Origin: Eublepharis macularius
Taxonomy: Eukaryota > Chordata > Lepidosauria > Squamata > Eublepharidae
Assembly: GCF_028583425.1 (NCBI RefSeq)
Contig: NC_072796.1
Location: forward strand, 131,041,464 to 131,105,463
Reading direction: 5' to 3'
Length of the DNA: 64,000 bases
This document shows, piece after piece, positions 22,700 to 36,200 of this stretch. The notes under the pieces were generated by a model. The model was not told the DNA's origin. It saw only the letters and a list, made by a program, of their open reading frames with translations, and ran no database searches. A program made the translations under genes and the position numbers. Position 1 is the first letter of the stretch. Each line of letters opens with the position of its first letter.

Positions 22700-22890
22700 T
22701 TGCAGCTACAGTTGCCAACCTCCAGTGAGGCCTGCAGTTCTCCCCAAATTAGGGAGTTCTCCCATAATACGGAGATCATTTCCTCTGGAGAAGAAGGCAT
22801 TTCTGTTGAACTCCCTCCTTCCCCAATCTCCCCAGGCTCCACTGCCCGTCCCCCAAATTATCTAGGATTTCCCATTCCAGAGTTCGCAAG
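22700..22890 (-). repeat. TAGGGTTGCC-family hAT MITE, diverged
   Basis: Starts GTTGCCAACCTCCAGTGAG, then GGAGATCATTTCCTCTGGAG, CCAATCTCCCCAGGCTCC and CATTCCAGAGTT. Confidence 0.6.
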
Positions 22891-23837
22891 TCCAATCACA
22901 GTTCCTTCCCCTGAGAACTATATTCACACACAAATTCATGCAGATTAATCAGTGAGAAACCCATGTGGTTCATTGATAATTGCATTTTTAATCAGGAGAT
23001 TGGTTGAATTAAAAAAAAAGCATCGAAAAGGACTCAATTACAAATACAAAAATTTATTTTAAATCATTTGCATCATATTGAAAATGTGAGCAATAAATAA
23101 GATGTCATCAAAATACAAGTGATCCTTCATTTGGGAAAGAGTGCTAATTAAAAACTGCAGCGTAAGATAAAAATCAGAAAAGAGGAGACAAAACGGGAGG
23201 GGAAGTGCTCGAGAAATTTGGTTTTTGTTCAGACAACACGCACAAAAATAAATACGCAAGATATACTTAGCATTGATAAGAAATACAGATAGCATAGTCA
23301 TCGATTCTCAATTCATTAAAAAAATTATATACGAACAGCTCCTCCTTCCTACAAGATGTATGCGATTAAGATTGTCAACGGACCAAGGGAAACACTGACA
23401 TAGGCCTACTCCTTTGCATTTAATAGCTCCTTGATCTGCAGGGGGCAAAAAGAGTTCACAGCTTGCAGAGAAGTCGTATCACACACTAGAGTCTGCAGAT
23501 GAGGCGGCTGTTAAAGTCACAGGAGCAGCGGCGGCACAAATAAGTTGGCAACCTTATCTGTGACCCTTGCAGGAAGATAGCTGCAGCGTTACAGCCATTG
23601 GCTGCAACAGAAGTAATGGTAAGAAAGTGGCAGAAGGGGTACCTCTCATTTTCTGTTTTGAGTCTCATCCCGAAAGAGAGGCAGAGAGCACCTGTACGAA
23701 ATACCAGTTCATTTCATCCTTATTCAGCAGGCAAGAGGCAAAGTTTCACCTTTTCAATTTCTTCCTGTTGGCCCACTGACATTATTATTATTTTCCTACT
23801 TTTTCTCCTGTTCTTCCTCGTGGCAGTGTGTATGGAT
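22891..23837. other. No feature recognised
   Basis: A/T-rich at 22970-23320. A short GTTGGCAACCTTA block lies near 23550. No gene seen. Confidence 0.5.
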
Positions 23838-24125
23838 CTCCCCTCCTCACAAGTCTGCGAGGTAGGTTTGCCAATGGGCCTGGAGAAAAAGGTCCCGTCC
23901 CTGAAGTTTTTCACGGCATGGAGAAAAACAACATCACCTGGGAAATAATATTCAATTAACCCTCTATTAAAGGGACAGGACACCCCCCCCCCTCCAGGCA
24001 GCTGGCAACCCTAGGTTGGATAGGCTGAGATGTAACTGGTTTAAAGTCACCCAGTAAGTTTCATGGCCAAGTGGAGACTTGAACCCATTTCCCCAAACCT
24101 AACCCAATTCTATAACTGGGCCATA
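23838..24125 (-). repeat. tRNA-derived SINE interrupted by another repeat
   Basis: A minus SINE body TTCATGGCCAAGTGGAGAC and GGTTGGATAGGCTGAG is split near 23866 by an insert ending GGCAACCCTA near 24013. The insert contains CCTCTATTAAAGGGACAGG, shared with 24540-24690 and 38528-38660. Confidence 0.5.
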
Positions 24126-24535
24126 ATGCTTTGGCGTCGCTGTCTCCATTTCCCCCTCAGGTTAATTGCATAATTGCTCTCTGCGGTAAGACTAAATTAC
24201 AGGTTCTCACCTCTGCTGAATTTTTATCTCTAACCTTTCTTGGCAGAGAAGTCTTTTATGCTTCCTAGCAGGCTTCTTTTAACAGTGACATGACGAGTGC
24301 TAATTCAGCGGGGGAAGCTGTCGCCATGTCTGCATACTCCTTGCTCAGAAATTCTGTGCCTGCCGGATTTATGCCCCACACGCAACTAATTATTAACTAC
24401 ACAGGAGTTGTGACGAGCTGGGGGGAGTGACACATTGCTAAGCCCAGGGTTCCTGTCCACCAGGGCTTTCTAATTTTCCTTAAAAGAGCCTCAAGGAATC
24501 CAGCTGCCATACTGGATACGTCCATCACTCAATGT
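24126..24535. other. No feature recognised
   Basis: No gene or clear repeat seen. Confidence 0.5.
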
Positions 24536-24539
24536 CCCT

Positions 24540-24690
24540 CTGAGCAGCATTTCCCACAGACCTGGAGAAAAACGTCTGTCCCTTTAAAAAAGGATTAATG
24601 GGATGTTATTTACCTCCAGGGCAAGAAAAGCTTCAGTCATTCATTTCTGCACATTATGCCTCTATTAAATGGACAGATAATTTTTCTCCG
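24540..24690. repeat. Unclassified CCTGGAGAAAAA repeat
   Basis: ACCTGGAGAAAAACGTCTGT, CCCTTTAAAAAAGGATTAAT and GGGATGTTATTTACC recur at 23866-24010 and 38528-38660. Class unknown. Confidence 0.5.
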
Positions 24691-24904
24691 GGACTGTTGA
24701 CAATGGGCCAGAATCAGGAAGGCAATTAATTGGGCTATCTTACAGTGCCATAGGGAAAGCCTGCTCATACTTCCAATTTTAAGAAGACCCCCCAGCTCTG
24801 ATACAATTGGGCATTTGATACCCAAATGAAATAAGAAAGGGAAGTAATCTCCTCTCTTCCACCACTGCATCCTTGGCTTCAAACAATATTTGACCGTGAC
24901 AATC

Positions 24905-25202
24905 ACATGGGGCTCCCAAATCCCCAGTTGGGGAGGGGGATGCCCTGTGTTGAGCTCCCATGTCCCACTGAGCAGCTGTGGGGGAATTATTTTTTTAAAA
25001 AATCACTAGCACCTGAAGCATGATGTCACTTCCAGGAAAAACAAAGACTCTATAGTTTTACCATAGAGTTTCTGGCAATTCCTAGAGCAACCACTGTTTC
25101 TTCCAGATTTTCCCTGGAAGTGATGTCATCATGCTTGCAATGTTGCTGCCCACCATGTTGCCACCTCCAATCCTCCAGCTGGTTGCCATGCTGGCAACCC
25201 TA
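24905..25202. repeat. Degraded hAT-like repeat
   Basis: Contains GATGTCACTTCCAGG, GAAGTGATGTCATCATGC and the end GCTGGCAACCCTA near 25202. The left end is weak. Confidence 0.45.
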
Positions 25203-25205
25203 CAA

Positions 25206-25717
25206 TCAGAACTGAATTGACCGGTGGTGAGTTGACCATATTTAACTGGTCAGGTGATCAGCATGCCAACCCTAGGCTCCAATTATCCAAAGTTTGGGAA
25301 ATGCCTGCTTAGTAATACTAGTGAAGATAAAGGTAAATGCAAAAAATTAGTGTAATGTACAATACAATGCACTGCTGACAAATAACAGTAAGATCTCACA
25401 TTCCATCTATACAATAATGCAAAAAACCTGTGGTTTTGTATACAAGATCCTGTTACTTTCTTTTAAGACCCACAGTTGTTGGAAATGGGTTACAATTTCA
25501 AATTTAAAAAGAAAAAAAGTTTTTATAAACTTAAATAAAAGAAACTGTATCGCCAGATGAAGCTGCCTGATGCACAAATCAAGTTCCACTGACTCAGGTC
25601 TTATCTATTCACCTGTCCAAGATCTCAGGAAGAGAAAGATTTTTCTTAACACTGGCTACCTGAGATTCTAGAACGAGAGATACCAAGGGCTGAACTTTGG
25701 ATCTTCTGTAAGCATGT
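25206..25717. other. No feature recognised
   Basis: No gene or clear repeat seen. Confidence 0.5.
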
Positions 25718-25725
25718 CTTCCACC

Positions 25726-26126
25726 CAGGGCTTTTTTTTTGGGAAAAGAGGTGGTGGAACTCAGTGGGTTGCCAGCACGGGGCAACTCTTGGTGGGAGGT
25801 GGTGCCCCTGGTACCACATGTGCGTGGGCAAAGTGCATGCATGCTCCCAGGGCCAATGACATCACTTTGGGTCAGCTGGAACAAGGCGGGAGTTTTTAAA
25901 AGTTTAAATCACCCTCGGTGAAAATGGTCACACGGCTGGTGGCCCTGCCTGCTGATCTCCAGACAGAGGGGAGTTTAGATTGCCTTCCGTGCCGCTAGAG
26001 TGGCGCGGAGGGCAATCTAAACGCCACACCGTCTGGAGATCAGGTGGCGGGGCCACCAGCCATGTGACCATTTTCAAGAGGTTCCGGAACTCCATTCCAC
26101 TGCGTTTCCGCTGAAAAAAAGCCCTG
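25726..26126. mobile_element. hAT-type foldback MITE, CAGGGCTTTTTTT ends
   Basis: Starts CAGGGCTTTTTTTTGGG and ends CCGCTGAAAAAAAGCCCTG with the exact 8-bp duplication CTTCCACC (25718-25725, 26127-26134). The centre is a long hairpin: TGATCTCCAGACAGAGGGG...GGCAATCTAAACGCCACAC and its partner around 25990. It encodes nothing. Confidence 0.85.
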
Positions 26127-26134
26127 CTTCCACC

Positions 26135-27610
26135 ACCAAAGTCCCTCCTTAGCAGACAACCAGTACTGAACACTCAAGTCCTAAATATGAAAGAATGTTG
26201 CATGACAGCTTACGGAAGAGTGTGGATCTAAAAGGATAAGAACTGCAAATACATGCAAGGATTGCGGGGAAAGGGGGCATTCAGTTGTCTAGAGCTTTGC
26301 AGTTCAACAAAATCAAGTGTTATCAGCAGAAATTTGAAGATAACACTGTCAAAAATGAACTCCAAGGGGGAGGGGGAAGAAACTCCTCAAGCCAAGAAAC
26401 CAGCTTTGAAGTTGAACCTGATTGCGGAAGGATTCCTACAGCATTCTTATTTTAAATTTAAAAGATACCACAGATTATCAATCATCACAAAAGAAAGAAA
26501 ATCAAATAAAGCATCTATTTGAGTACTTGTTCCGAACCCTGTGGAAGTCAAAAGGAAAAGGGATAGTCCCATCTTCAGGTTGCCACCTTCTTTTCTGACA
26601 TGGGCTCTATGCTGTGACAGACAGAAATTAACAGGCTAAGCTTCCCGCCATTTAATACAGTAGAAAAAGACTTGTTAGATTTCTGCCTACCTCGTAAGGA
26701 GCGGGGGGGGGGGGGAGAATGTCAATCCTACCACACTAACTGAGTTTAAGAGAACAGTGTCCCTATGGGGGTCACCATAGGTTGGCTATGATTTGGTGGT
26801 ATTTTTTACCACCACAGTATCTGCCACAGACTAAACAGAATGGACCTTGCTAAAGACCTTGACTTTTTTTTGCTTGAGGTTTCTGGCCCTTGTGACTACA
26901 TGACAAATTTCAAAACTGCGAGAAATCTCTCCAAAATGCTGACAACACAGAGGTTTTGGGAAGGGCTTTCAACCACTAAGCCACATATTCCCTAAGCAGT
27001 TTCCGGATCTTCTCTGTGGTCCTCAGATCCTTCAGCGCCCAAGGCATTACTATCCTACCACCACTGATCTCTTAGCCATCCTTTCCATTTCTTTCCTTCT
27101 TCTTCTTCTTTTAAAGGTTAGAAACCCAAGTGCTGAAATGGAAATAAATTTGGCCAATTTTCCACAACTGGTTCACGTTTTTAAGAACTGTCTTTGACTG
27201 AGTCAAACCATTGGTACAGGGTTGGATCTAGCCAGACTTGGCACCCAATTTCACCCAGTTCCTGTCCTTACTAGAACTCCCGTCTCACAGGGCTTTTGTT
27301 CATGCAAGTTCCATGACCCCCAGGGTAGCCTTTTTGGGCAGTCAAAGGGAAACCCTCCTTTCCTTTTTCACTAGCAGAAAAGCTGGTTGGATTTCACCCA
27401 CTGTCCTGACAGGCATTGGCTCCTTACGATATCAGGAACAGAGAGGTGATTCACACAACCTGCTACCCAATGTCCTTTCCAATGTGAGGTGCTAGGGATT
27501 AAACCCATTTGCAAAACAAGAATTCTAGCCCAGAATTACTATTCCTCCACATCAGCTTTATTTATTGGGATGCTTTTGCTATCGGGCAGTATTTTGGGAA
27601 AGCAGTCCAC
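26135..27610. other. No feature recognised
   Basis: About 1.5 kb with neither a gene nor a clear repeat, apart from a G-run at about 26703-26715 and a small 5S-SINE tail-like scrap near 26765-26805. Confidence 0.5.
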
Positions 27611-27615
27611 AGAAC

Positions 27616-27815
27616 AGGGTTGCCAGCATACCAGGAGAAAAGCGGACCTAGTCTGCTCTTGCGCTTTTAGCAGCAGTATAATTCACTGAAATCAGCAGGT
27701 GAAGATTTTCACAGCACGGAGAGAAACATGGGTCACCTGTTAATGTTGGCAGATTATTTTTTTTGTCAAAGGCACAAGAGGAGACGTTAGGAATAAAGTT
27801 GGCAACCTTACCACA
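27616..27815. repeat. MITE-like remnant with GGTTGCCAGC/GTTGGCAACC ends
   Basis: Starts GGGTTGCCAGCATACC and ends AAGTTGGCAACCTTA. The ends suggest the TAGGGTTGCC superfamily, but the interior is diverged. Confidence 0.4.
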
Positions 27816-28256
27816 AAATCAAAACAGACTCAGCACAGAAAAAAATTTCCCCCACCGCCTGGGTTTCAAAACATCTGAAGATAGGACTACATGGCATAAT
27901 GGAGCACAAACCCTTGAGGAAGCTCTCTAACTCCTTTTCCAATATTATTATTTTGAAAAAAAAATACCTCCTCCTTTCCAAAAATAGGTGGCTCAGACAT
28001 CTTAACCTTTGGAAGATACATGTGCGGAAATACTTAGGTACCTTGTTGCCTCAGAACACAAATACATGTCCCCATGTCTAAGGACGTGAGGTAATTTGAA
28101 TGTGGTTCCATTTCCTTGAAGCCATTGTGCAGTCATCTTGTTTGTGCTGCTGTGAGGGATTCCTATGGTCCTGCCTTCCTTTTTCTATTTATCCACAAGA
28201 TTATTTCGAGTGCTCTGGACTATTACCACACTAGCTGTATGAACTGCAGGGATCCC
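27816..28256. other. No feature recognised
   Basis: No gene or clear repeat seen. Confidence 0.5.
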
Positions 28257-28735
28257 CAACCTTTTAAAGCCTGTGGGCACTTTTGGAATTCTGACACAGG
28301 GTGGTGGGTGCAACTATAAAATGGCTGCCACAGGAGGTGGAACCAACCACAAAATGGCAGCCATAAGAGGAGGAGCCAACCACAGAATATCAGGAAGTGA
28401 GAACGCGCATAACTCTAACAGTAATTCTTTAACTTTCCAGGCGGAAGCTCTGCTTAAGAGGAGGCTTTTAAAAACAAACATATTATTTTACAATATTTTC
28501 TTGCATACACACAGTTTACCTTCAATCACGCAGTGAAGATTCTTGTGCTGTAGTGGCAGCTGTTGCTGAAGCTACTTTTTAAAAATCTGCACAGCCAATC
28601 AGATCATCAGTGGCCAATCAGAAACCCTGCTGGGCAAAAACCCCACCTGAGCCCACCCTCTTTTTAAAAATACTTGGTTGATACCAGGTGTGGTGTTGGC
28701 AGGTACCATGGTAACCACAGACGCCATTTTAAAGA
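28257..28735 (+). repeat. hAT-like element, CAGGGATCCCCAACC end
   Basis: Starts CAGGGATCCCCAACCTTTT, followed by tandem CACAAAATGGCAGCCATA blocks and CCAATCAGA motifs near 28595. The right end near GGTACCATGGTAACC has lost the terminal repeat, so its border is approximate. Confidence 0.55.
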
Positions 28736-30083
28736 CCCTGTCCTATCGCAACTATAGTGCTTCCTTAGACAGACAATTGATAGTTGCTTCTGTTTCTTTG
28801 GCTAAATACCAGCCATTCTTTTATAATACCACTGAACCACTAGTATTCCTACTGGATTATTATATTAAGCTTTTTTCTCACTCAGTAATGGGCCTCGTTT
28901 TTAAATCAGAAATTCAAGAGCTGCCTGTTCATATGCCACCCCTCAAGCACTTCTCTTCCTCAAAGTGAGGCCTTTTCTTCAGTTATTTTTCACATGGAAT
29001 CGTTTACCACAGCTGTAAAACCTTTAAGCATAAATCTTGTGAATCTTTTTTTTCCTGCTCTTTAAAATAAGGCAAAATGTTTACCTCTCCAAGGGAAAAG
29101 AAACTATTGTTCTTGAACTTTTCAAGTAGAGGCTATTGATATAAAACGATACCATGAGTGGGCTTGAACTTTGGTCAGTTGTTTTCATATAAAAAAGTGT
29201 GACTGAGAGATTTCAGTCTTTGAGAGAAACAACAGCTTCCCCTTCCATTCTGCACATTTTAGAAAGGCACATGTCAGATATAGAAAAAAAATAAATTCCA
29301 GTCCTTTTCTCTGCTTTACAGAACAGTTCAGAAAAGATCAGCCATCAGAATCATATTTTGAAAAGTAAACAGTAGTGGCTAGTCGGTTCCATCTTCATGG
29401 ATTTTAATTTACAGCTTCCTTTGCTTCCTTATGGCTGTGAAGAAACATATATATTTATAAAAGAATTAATAACTGGACATGGAAGGGGTTCATTTAAATT
29501 TTCTGGATGCCAGCAAATGCAAACACAAATGCGCCGGCACTGACAGTACAGAATGGGAGCTGAGACCAAGCAAGAGGATGTTTCTGAGAAAAAGATCTAG
29601 AGCGATCCAAGCTCCTTTGAGGTATTCTTGAACTGAGAGGGTAATTACATCCACTGTTGTCGGGATGGACAACTGCAAGCTGTTTTGGCATCTCTTCTGT
29701 CATCTGTTTTTCCCACAGAACCCTCAAGATTGTGGTTCTGGTCAACCTCACAAAGAAACATGGCCGTTCTTTTCCTTCAACTTGCACGAGATGAAATTTC
29801 TGGATTGAAATACTGCGCGAAGACTCCCTTACACTGAGTAACCATGAAGAAGAAGTGGTTCCTTTCCCATCACCGATTTAGAGAGATCCTCCCGTGTTCA
29901 TTGTAACAAATCAGGACTGGTACACGGAACCAGTCAACGCTGCTTGGTAATTCCAACCCAGTGGTGGTTCATGGCTCCATTGGCTGAAGCTTTAGATTAA
30001 TTCTGCTCCATGAGCCCTGTTATTTTTACAAATATATCGATGATCCCTGTGAATGGAACTCACAGCACTCAATGGGTCAGGGG
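28736..30083 (-). other. Probable ST3GAL1 3' UTR and 3' flank
   Basis: Largely repeat-free sequence directly 3' of the stop codon, probably 3' UTR at least in part. On the minus strand ATTAAA occurs near 29408 and AATAAA further out near 27557. Neither can be confirmed as the polyadenylation signal from sequence alone. Confidence 0.4.
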
Positions 30084-30257
30084 TCATCTGCCCTTGAAGA
30101 TACGTATTTTGTCAACTGAGGCAAGAGTCAATGTAACATTAGATTCAAAATCTCCATCGTGGACGCCCGTCTGTCGGAAAGCCCCAGCTGAAGGGTTGTT
30201 CTCCCAGTAATGGTGCCAGTTCCCTTTGCTATCTGCTCCAAAGCCATATAGATCCAC
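30084..30257 (-). CDS. ST3GAL1: ST3GAL1 coding exon 6 (motifs III and VS, stop)
   Basis: Spans 174 nt after acceptor TTTCCAG. It encodes [20 protein letters not shown] and continues to a C-terminal FKGR followed by TGA at 30086-30084. Motif III (HHYWE) and motif VS with the likely catalytic base His315 are intact. Confidence 0.95.
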   Translation of the reverse strand: MDLYGFGADSKGNWHHYWENNPSAGAFRQTGVHDGDFESNVTLTLASVDKIRIFKGR

Positions 30258-33200
30258 CTGGAAAGAGACAAGAATTCTTCAGACGTCTGACCCTGAAAGC
30301 TGCATCCAATATCATCCTTTTCTGCTCTCAATTTATAAGAACATAAGAGAAGCCATGTTGGATCAGGCCAATGGCCCATCCAGTCCAACACTCTGTGTCA
30401 CACAGTGGCCAAAAAACCCAGGGTGTATGGCAGTCACAGAGAGAAGCTCAGAGACTGCTAAGCTCTGATTCATCCTCATCACAACGCTATGAGGTAGGTT
30501 AGGTTGAGAGAGAATGAGCATTCCAAATTTACCTAACGAGTTTCTCTGCAAGCAGTGACTGGAACCCACGTCTCCCTAGGCCTAATCCAGTACTCTAGGC
30601 CACAGGAAGAAATCTGAGGTGACAGAACAGACTGTGCAGTACTTCAAGCGGCAAATCAGTACCATAGTTTGAATTGCATCTTTATCTTAAGATCTCCCTG
30701 CAAACAAAAAGCTAACTCCAAAGAGAGAGGGTAGAACCTTTCTCTGTGCTAATTTTCAGCTTGCGGGGAGTAGACTTTTTTTTTAATGCAAAGGAACATT
30801 CAAAGTTGGAATCTTCCAACTGCAACAGGTAGCAGCAAAGTCCATGCTGCCACTTCAGGGCTCTGCCATTTCATTCCCCTGCATGTGTGAACCACGTCTT
30901 AAGAGTTGCATGTACCTCGTCGCAAATGTGGAGGGCAAAAATAACCGAGAGGAAGCCGGTCGAAGGGTATCTTCCATGATGCTGCAGCCAGTTGTCATAC
31001 ACATATTTTATAAAGATGGGGTGATAAACCAGGATCTGTGTGGAAAGCAGCAAAGGGTTTTTTGTTAGTTTGGTTGCAACCATGTTATTTTGAGATCAGA
31101 CAAAGCTTCCTGTTCAGCTGGGTGATCCTGGGCCAGCCCCCACTTCTCAATTTAATCAACCTCACAAGCTTGTTGTGAAGATCAAACAGGGTGGGAGGAG
31201 GAGGAGAGGCATCTGTACTCCTTGGAGGTCCTTGTGATGAAAAAATAATAAATTAAGACCACACCTTGGAAGCTAAGCAGGGTTGACCCTGGTTAGTTCT
31301 TGGATGAGAGACCGCCAAGAAAGTTCAGTGTTGGTGTGCAGAGGCAGGACAAGGGCAAACCACCTCTGGTCATCTCTTGCCTTGAAAACCCCACGAGAGG
31401 TAACCGCAAGTAAGTTGCAACTTGGCAACACTTAATTGATATTAAAATCGTTTATGTGCATTTTCAAATGTTTGCAGGAGGGGGCGCTGCAGCCACATTT
31501 TAGACCAGATGAACATTTCCTTCCTGGTCTGGTCTGATTTTCAAAGGAGGTCAGAAATTGCAAAACCTGCATTTTAAGAAAAGTTTCAATCCAAAGGGCT
31601 TGAAGTTGGCTGATTCTTCCTGAAACATTAAAGGTTTGGTAATATGCAGACACAATGGATGGAATGCACGTATGGAGATGTTCCGCCCGGCCTTTGGCTG
31701 AGGACCAGTGGGTGTCCTCTCCCCCCTTCTACCTAAGACAACCACCTTTTTTACGACTGCCCTTGGCTATGTGTTATGTCCATATTTCATGGTTCATATA
31801 AGGATTGCTGATTCTCTGTTTAAATAGCCTATATATAAAAGGCTCCTGAACTATTTTAATGACTTTTTAAATTACTACTGATTTTGTAGTTTTTCACAAT
31901 TAATATATTGTATTGCATACATGTTGTGAGCCGCCCTGAGCCCATTCATGGGGAGGGCGGGGTTTAAATAAAATAAAATAAAATAAAATGGAACACTACA
32001 TGCTTCCTAATGCCATTGGGAGGGAATAAGTCTCCCCTTGGTACTGGTGACAGGTCGAAGGCTTGGATCTTATCACAGCAGCTGTCAATGCTGTGCAGCA
32101 GTTTTCTCCTCTGCCTGTTCAGGGGGTCTCTGAACCTTCAGAATCCCTGCTGTGGTCCCTAAAAGCCCTGTATGATCCTCAACAGTGGCAAAATTCAGGG
32201 CTGAAAGTGGGTCCAAAAACACTCTAATGGGTAAAGAGTTGGATCTGGAAGGTTCAAATTTCCCCCCTGTTTTGAATCCTGTGGCTTGTCTTTGGGCTAT
32301 TCACACATTCTCTGCCTAACCTGTCTCACAGGGTTGGTATAAAATGGGGAATTATGCACAGTGCTCCGAGCTCCATGTAAGAACGAGTGGGATTAATATG
32401 TACTAAGTACAGGGCAACGCAGTTCCGGCAGTTCCCCAAAGAGGTCACATGTCAGGTGGCCCTGCCCACTTGACTCTCAGACATTTTGGGCCCATTTCAG
32501 CCTGGATTGGGGCTGAAACAGCCTGGATTGGGCCTCTTACAGGTGGTGGATCACTTTCCCACTCAGCAGCGGCCCGATCCTGACCATTTTGAGCCCCTTT
32601 TCAGCCATTTTCAGCTCCTTTTTGCCATTTTGGGCCCAATTTTGGCCCTGAATGGCCAGGATTGGGTCCAAAACAGCCAGGATAGGTGATGCCATGGGGT
32701 GTGGCATATGCAAATGAGTTATGCTAATGAGGTCCTCCAGCTCTTTTTCTACTAAATGACCCCTGACTAAGTACATTGTTCTGAAAGCAGACCATTCTGT
32801 CCTAAGGTGTGAAAGCATACCCTTGGATCTCCCTTGCCAGGGAGATCCAAGGGCCATTTCACACATTAAGAGGAACTGGGCTCGCCAGGGAGCATAAACT
32901 CCACAGGGAGTTGTAAAAAAAAACTGGTTTGGGAATGAATGCACACCTATGTAGCACACATTTCCAAACATATGCACATCTAAAAAATATAATGTGTGAT
33001 GGATCCTGATAGATTACAGCAATGGAGAGAACACACCACTCAGCTGTGTATGAACCACAGAGTAAAGCTCCCAAGGTTGAGTCCAGCCTCTAGGTAAGGC
33101 CCGGACATCTCCTAGAATTACATGTGATCTTCAGACTCCAGAGATCAGTTCCCCTAGAGAAAACGGCAGCTTTGGTGGATGGCGTTTTATGGAAATGTAC

Positions 33201-36200
33201 CCCACTGAAGTCTCTCCTACCTCCCAAACTCCAGCTCGAAATCTCCAGGAATTTCCCAACATGGAGTTGGCAACACTACTCCAGGGTATGCTACAAGGTA
33301 CATGAATGCAGCCAAGTTGCAGGAGCTAAGGGTGTCTGGATGGGACACCTCATGGCTTAGTTCAGATATCATAAAAAACTTTAGTGGCTGCCAAACAATT
33401 ATCACAGCCATCAACAGATTCGCCAGTATTCCCCCCCCCCAGGCCTTTGTGAGAGCATACCACCAGGGCTGTAAGACCAAGATCAGAAACCAGGGTTTGC
33501 CGTTGGTTCGTTATCCCTGTTAGCATTTTGTGTGATGAACATAAGCAGACATGTTCATTCTCCATTGCTGCCCTTGCCACAATGAAGGCCAGCCAAGGTG
33601 ATGAAGCCTGGATTGTCTGTTAGCCAAAAAACTGGTCTCACAAACTAACCATGAATAAAATAAACCACGGTTTTGTATTTTCTCTGTACCCGGCCTAGGT
33701 AGGGTCCCCTGAATTTCGTTCTGCTTCTGCTTTAGCTGGACATGCTCGTGAGTGGCTGTCTGTTGCACATGACCCCAAACTCTCAGAGGTTGCAATCCTA
33801 TGTACAAACTTACTTCTGAGTCAACATGCATAGGTTCAAGATGTAAATATAGGTGAGCAGTCGCAGATTGCAAATATGGACTTTGGGCACGGTGGCAGCA
33901 GCAGACAATTCTGCTTGGCTAAAGGAGGAATACAGCCATTTCTGGCTGCTGTGGGCATACTAGTGATGTGAATCTGCCCTCTGTTGGAGCTAGCCAGGTC
34001 TATTCTGTTTCCCAGTTACGGGACCTGACTTTGTAACTGGGCTTATTAACAAAATTTCACAGAAATGCAAAAGTCAGCAAGACTTTGGAAGGTGACTTTG
34101 GTGATCTTAGCATTTCATTTTGCTTTTGACACATTTTTTTAAAAAAAGATCCAACTATGAATTTCAAGGCCATATGATTCAGTATGAATCAATATTCTCC
34201 AACTTCATTTTCTTAAATTCTTACAACCCAGCAGCTTCCATAACTGGGAATGCTGGGGGGTGGGGGTGGGGGAGGAAACAATGAGTTGGATTCTGCAATC
34301 TGTAGGCACAAGGATTGCAGGACATTTCTCTGCTTCCCTGTTTCCCTTGAAGATCTTTCTAGATCCTGGAAAATTTATTCCTGGGTTGAGGGAACTTTGT
34401 AGACTAACAGCCACATGACCTGGGCAGCTGAATTAGAGAAGTGTGAAACCTCTTCTTTTTGCCTCATGCAAGAGGCAGATAGGAGAACTCCTTCTTCTGT
34501 CCTTGTGCAGCTGCCCAGCTTACATGGCTATCGGTCCATGCAGGACCTTTGACTCTGAGAGCCAAACCACATGATACGAATTACACGTGAATGACACGAC
34601 AACTTACTTACACGTGTTCCAATGTTGTTTTCAACTACATGTGCCAGAATTGAAGGATCTCCATCGAACCCGTGTTCACGGTGGCACGGGTTTTCTCCGC
34701 GTACCTCCAAGATATCCCATCATGCATCTCCACTTTGAACAGATAGGAAGCGGAAGATATAGGAAATAAGGATGCTCTGCATTGCCGATTTACTGATCGT
34801 GACTGCGTACACGTGCCGTTGTGGCTACACTGGAGCAGAAAATTTTGTGTGCATGCCTGGACCAGGACACGTGCTCATTGATAGAATGCTGGACATGGGC
34901 ATTTGGGGTAAGACGGGACTCCTGACACTCGCTCAGTCTCGTGTAATTTGTATTGTGTGGTTCGACTCTGAGAATAAATCTTTCAGGGGCTGGAAAGGGA
35001 CTGGGGGAGATATGGGGGTAGGGAAGATTCTGCACTGCCAGTGCTTTCCATTGGCTGTTTGTGGGATCCAACCCTGTAACTTCCCCCCTGCCTATGACTC
35101 CTTCCTGCATTTTTTTCTGCTGTAGCCAATATTTGTCCTGTTGCAGCTTGAGCCAATTGACAGGATCTCGGCACCCGCTGCATCAGCTTATAGAAGAGTT
35201 TCATGTACTTGCTTTCAAAATAGAAATCTGCTGAGAGGAGAGAACAGGAAGGAAAATATACAGCAAACTAAACAGGAAGACCCCGTGCTTGCAAAAAAGG
35301 GAAGAGTGTGAAAGGAACAGAGTGATAACTGACCTTGTCTTTGTTGACTTTAATTTTCCGTGGAACTGGAATGTATGTGCTGTTAGAGAAGAAAACAGCA
35401 GTTTCAATAAAAGCCACATGGATCATATGTAAACAAAAAATGCCAACCTATTTCTGATATCCAGATTCCTAGGTGGATACTGTTTATGAACGAGAGGCCA
35501 AATTAAAATGCAGAACATCTGGATCTGCAAAATTGAAGGAGAGGAACAACAAGAGATTTCAGGTTAGCAGTTCACTGTCAGCATGCAACCTCTTCCAGCT
35601 GTAGCTCAGCCACTGCATGCTCACAAACATCCAAACAGAAAAGTATCCAGCATCAACATCTATCTGAACCCTTCCTCAAATTATGGAAAAGGAATTAGAT
35701 ATGAAGTACATAAATAAATACTTTAAAAAAAGTCCTCTGGGCCATTAATGATTTCCTCTCTTAGTTCTATCTTTCGAGATCAATTTGAAAAATGTGTTAA
35801 ATATTAAGCCCACTGTCAACAACTTGATTCAACAGTGTCTATTTCTTTTTTTTTTGTAATCTTGTTCGTTATGTCTGTAATTCTGATGGTAGTTTTTCTT
35901 TTTTTGTTTGAAAAACTAATTTTAAAATTATATATACTGTATATAAAACATTCCTTCAACGGATCTTCTGAAAACTGTCGTTCTTCCTAACCAGCATTCT
36001 GCCTCTCCTGCCTCTCCTGTAGAGCTCTCAGATTTGCTTCTGAGAAAGGAACAGGAAAGGCAGTCAGAAAAGTTTAGAAGAACTTGCACATGGTTTTCTA
36101 GGAGCATCATCAGTTCAACCTCCATGTTACGGCAACTTTCTGATTGCCAATCCGTTGTTTATTTCTCCAGTCTAGAAACATCTATTTGATTTGGGTTGCC

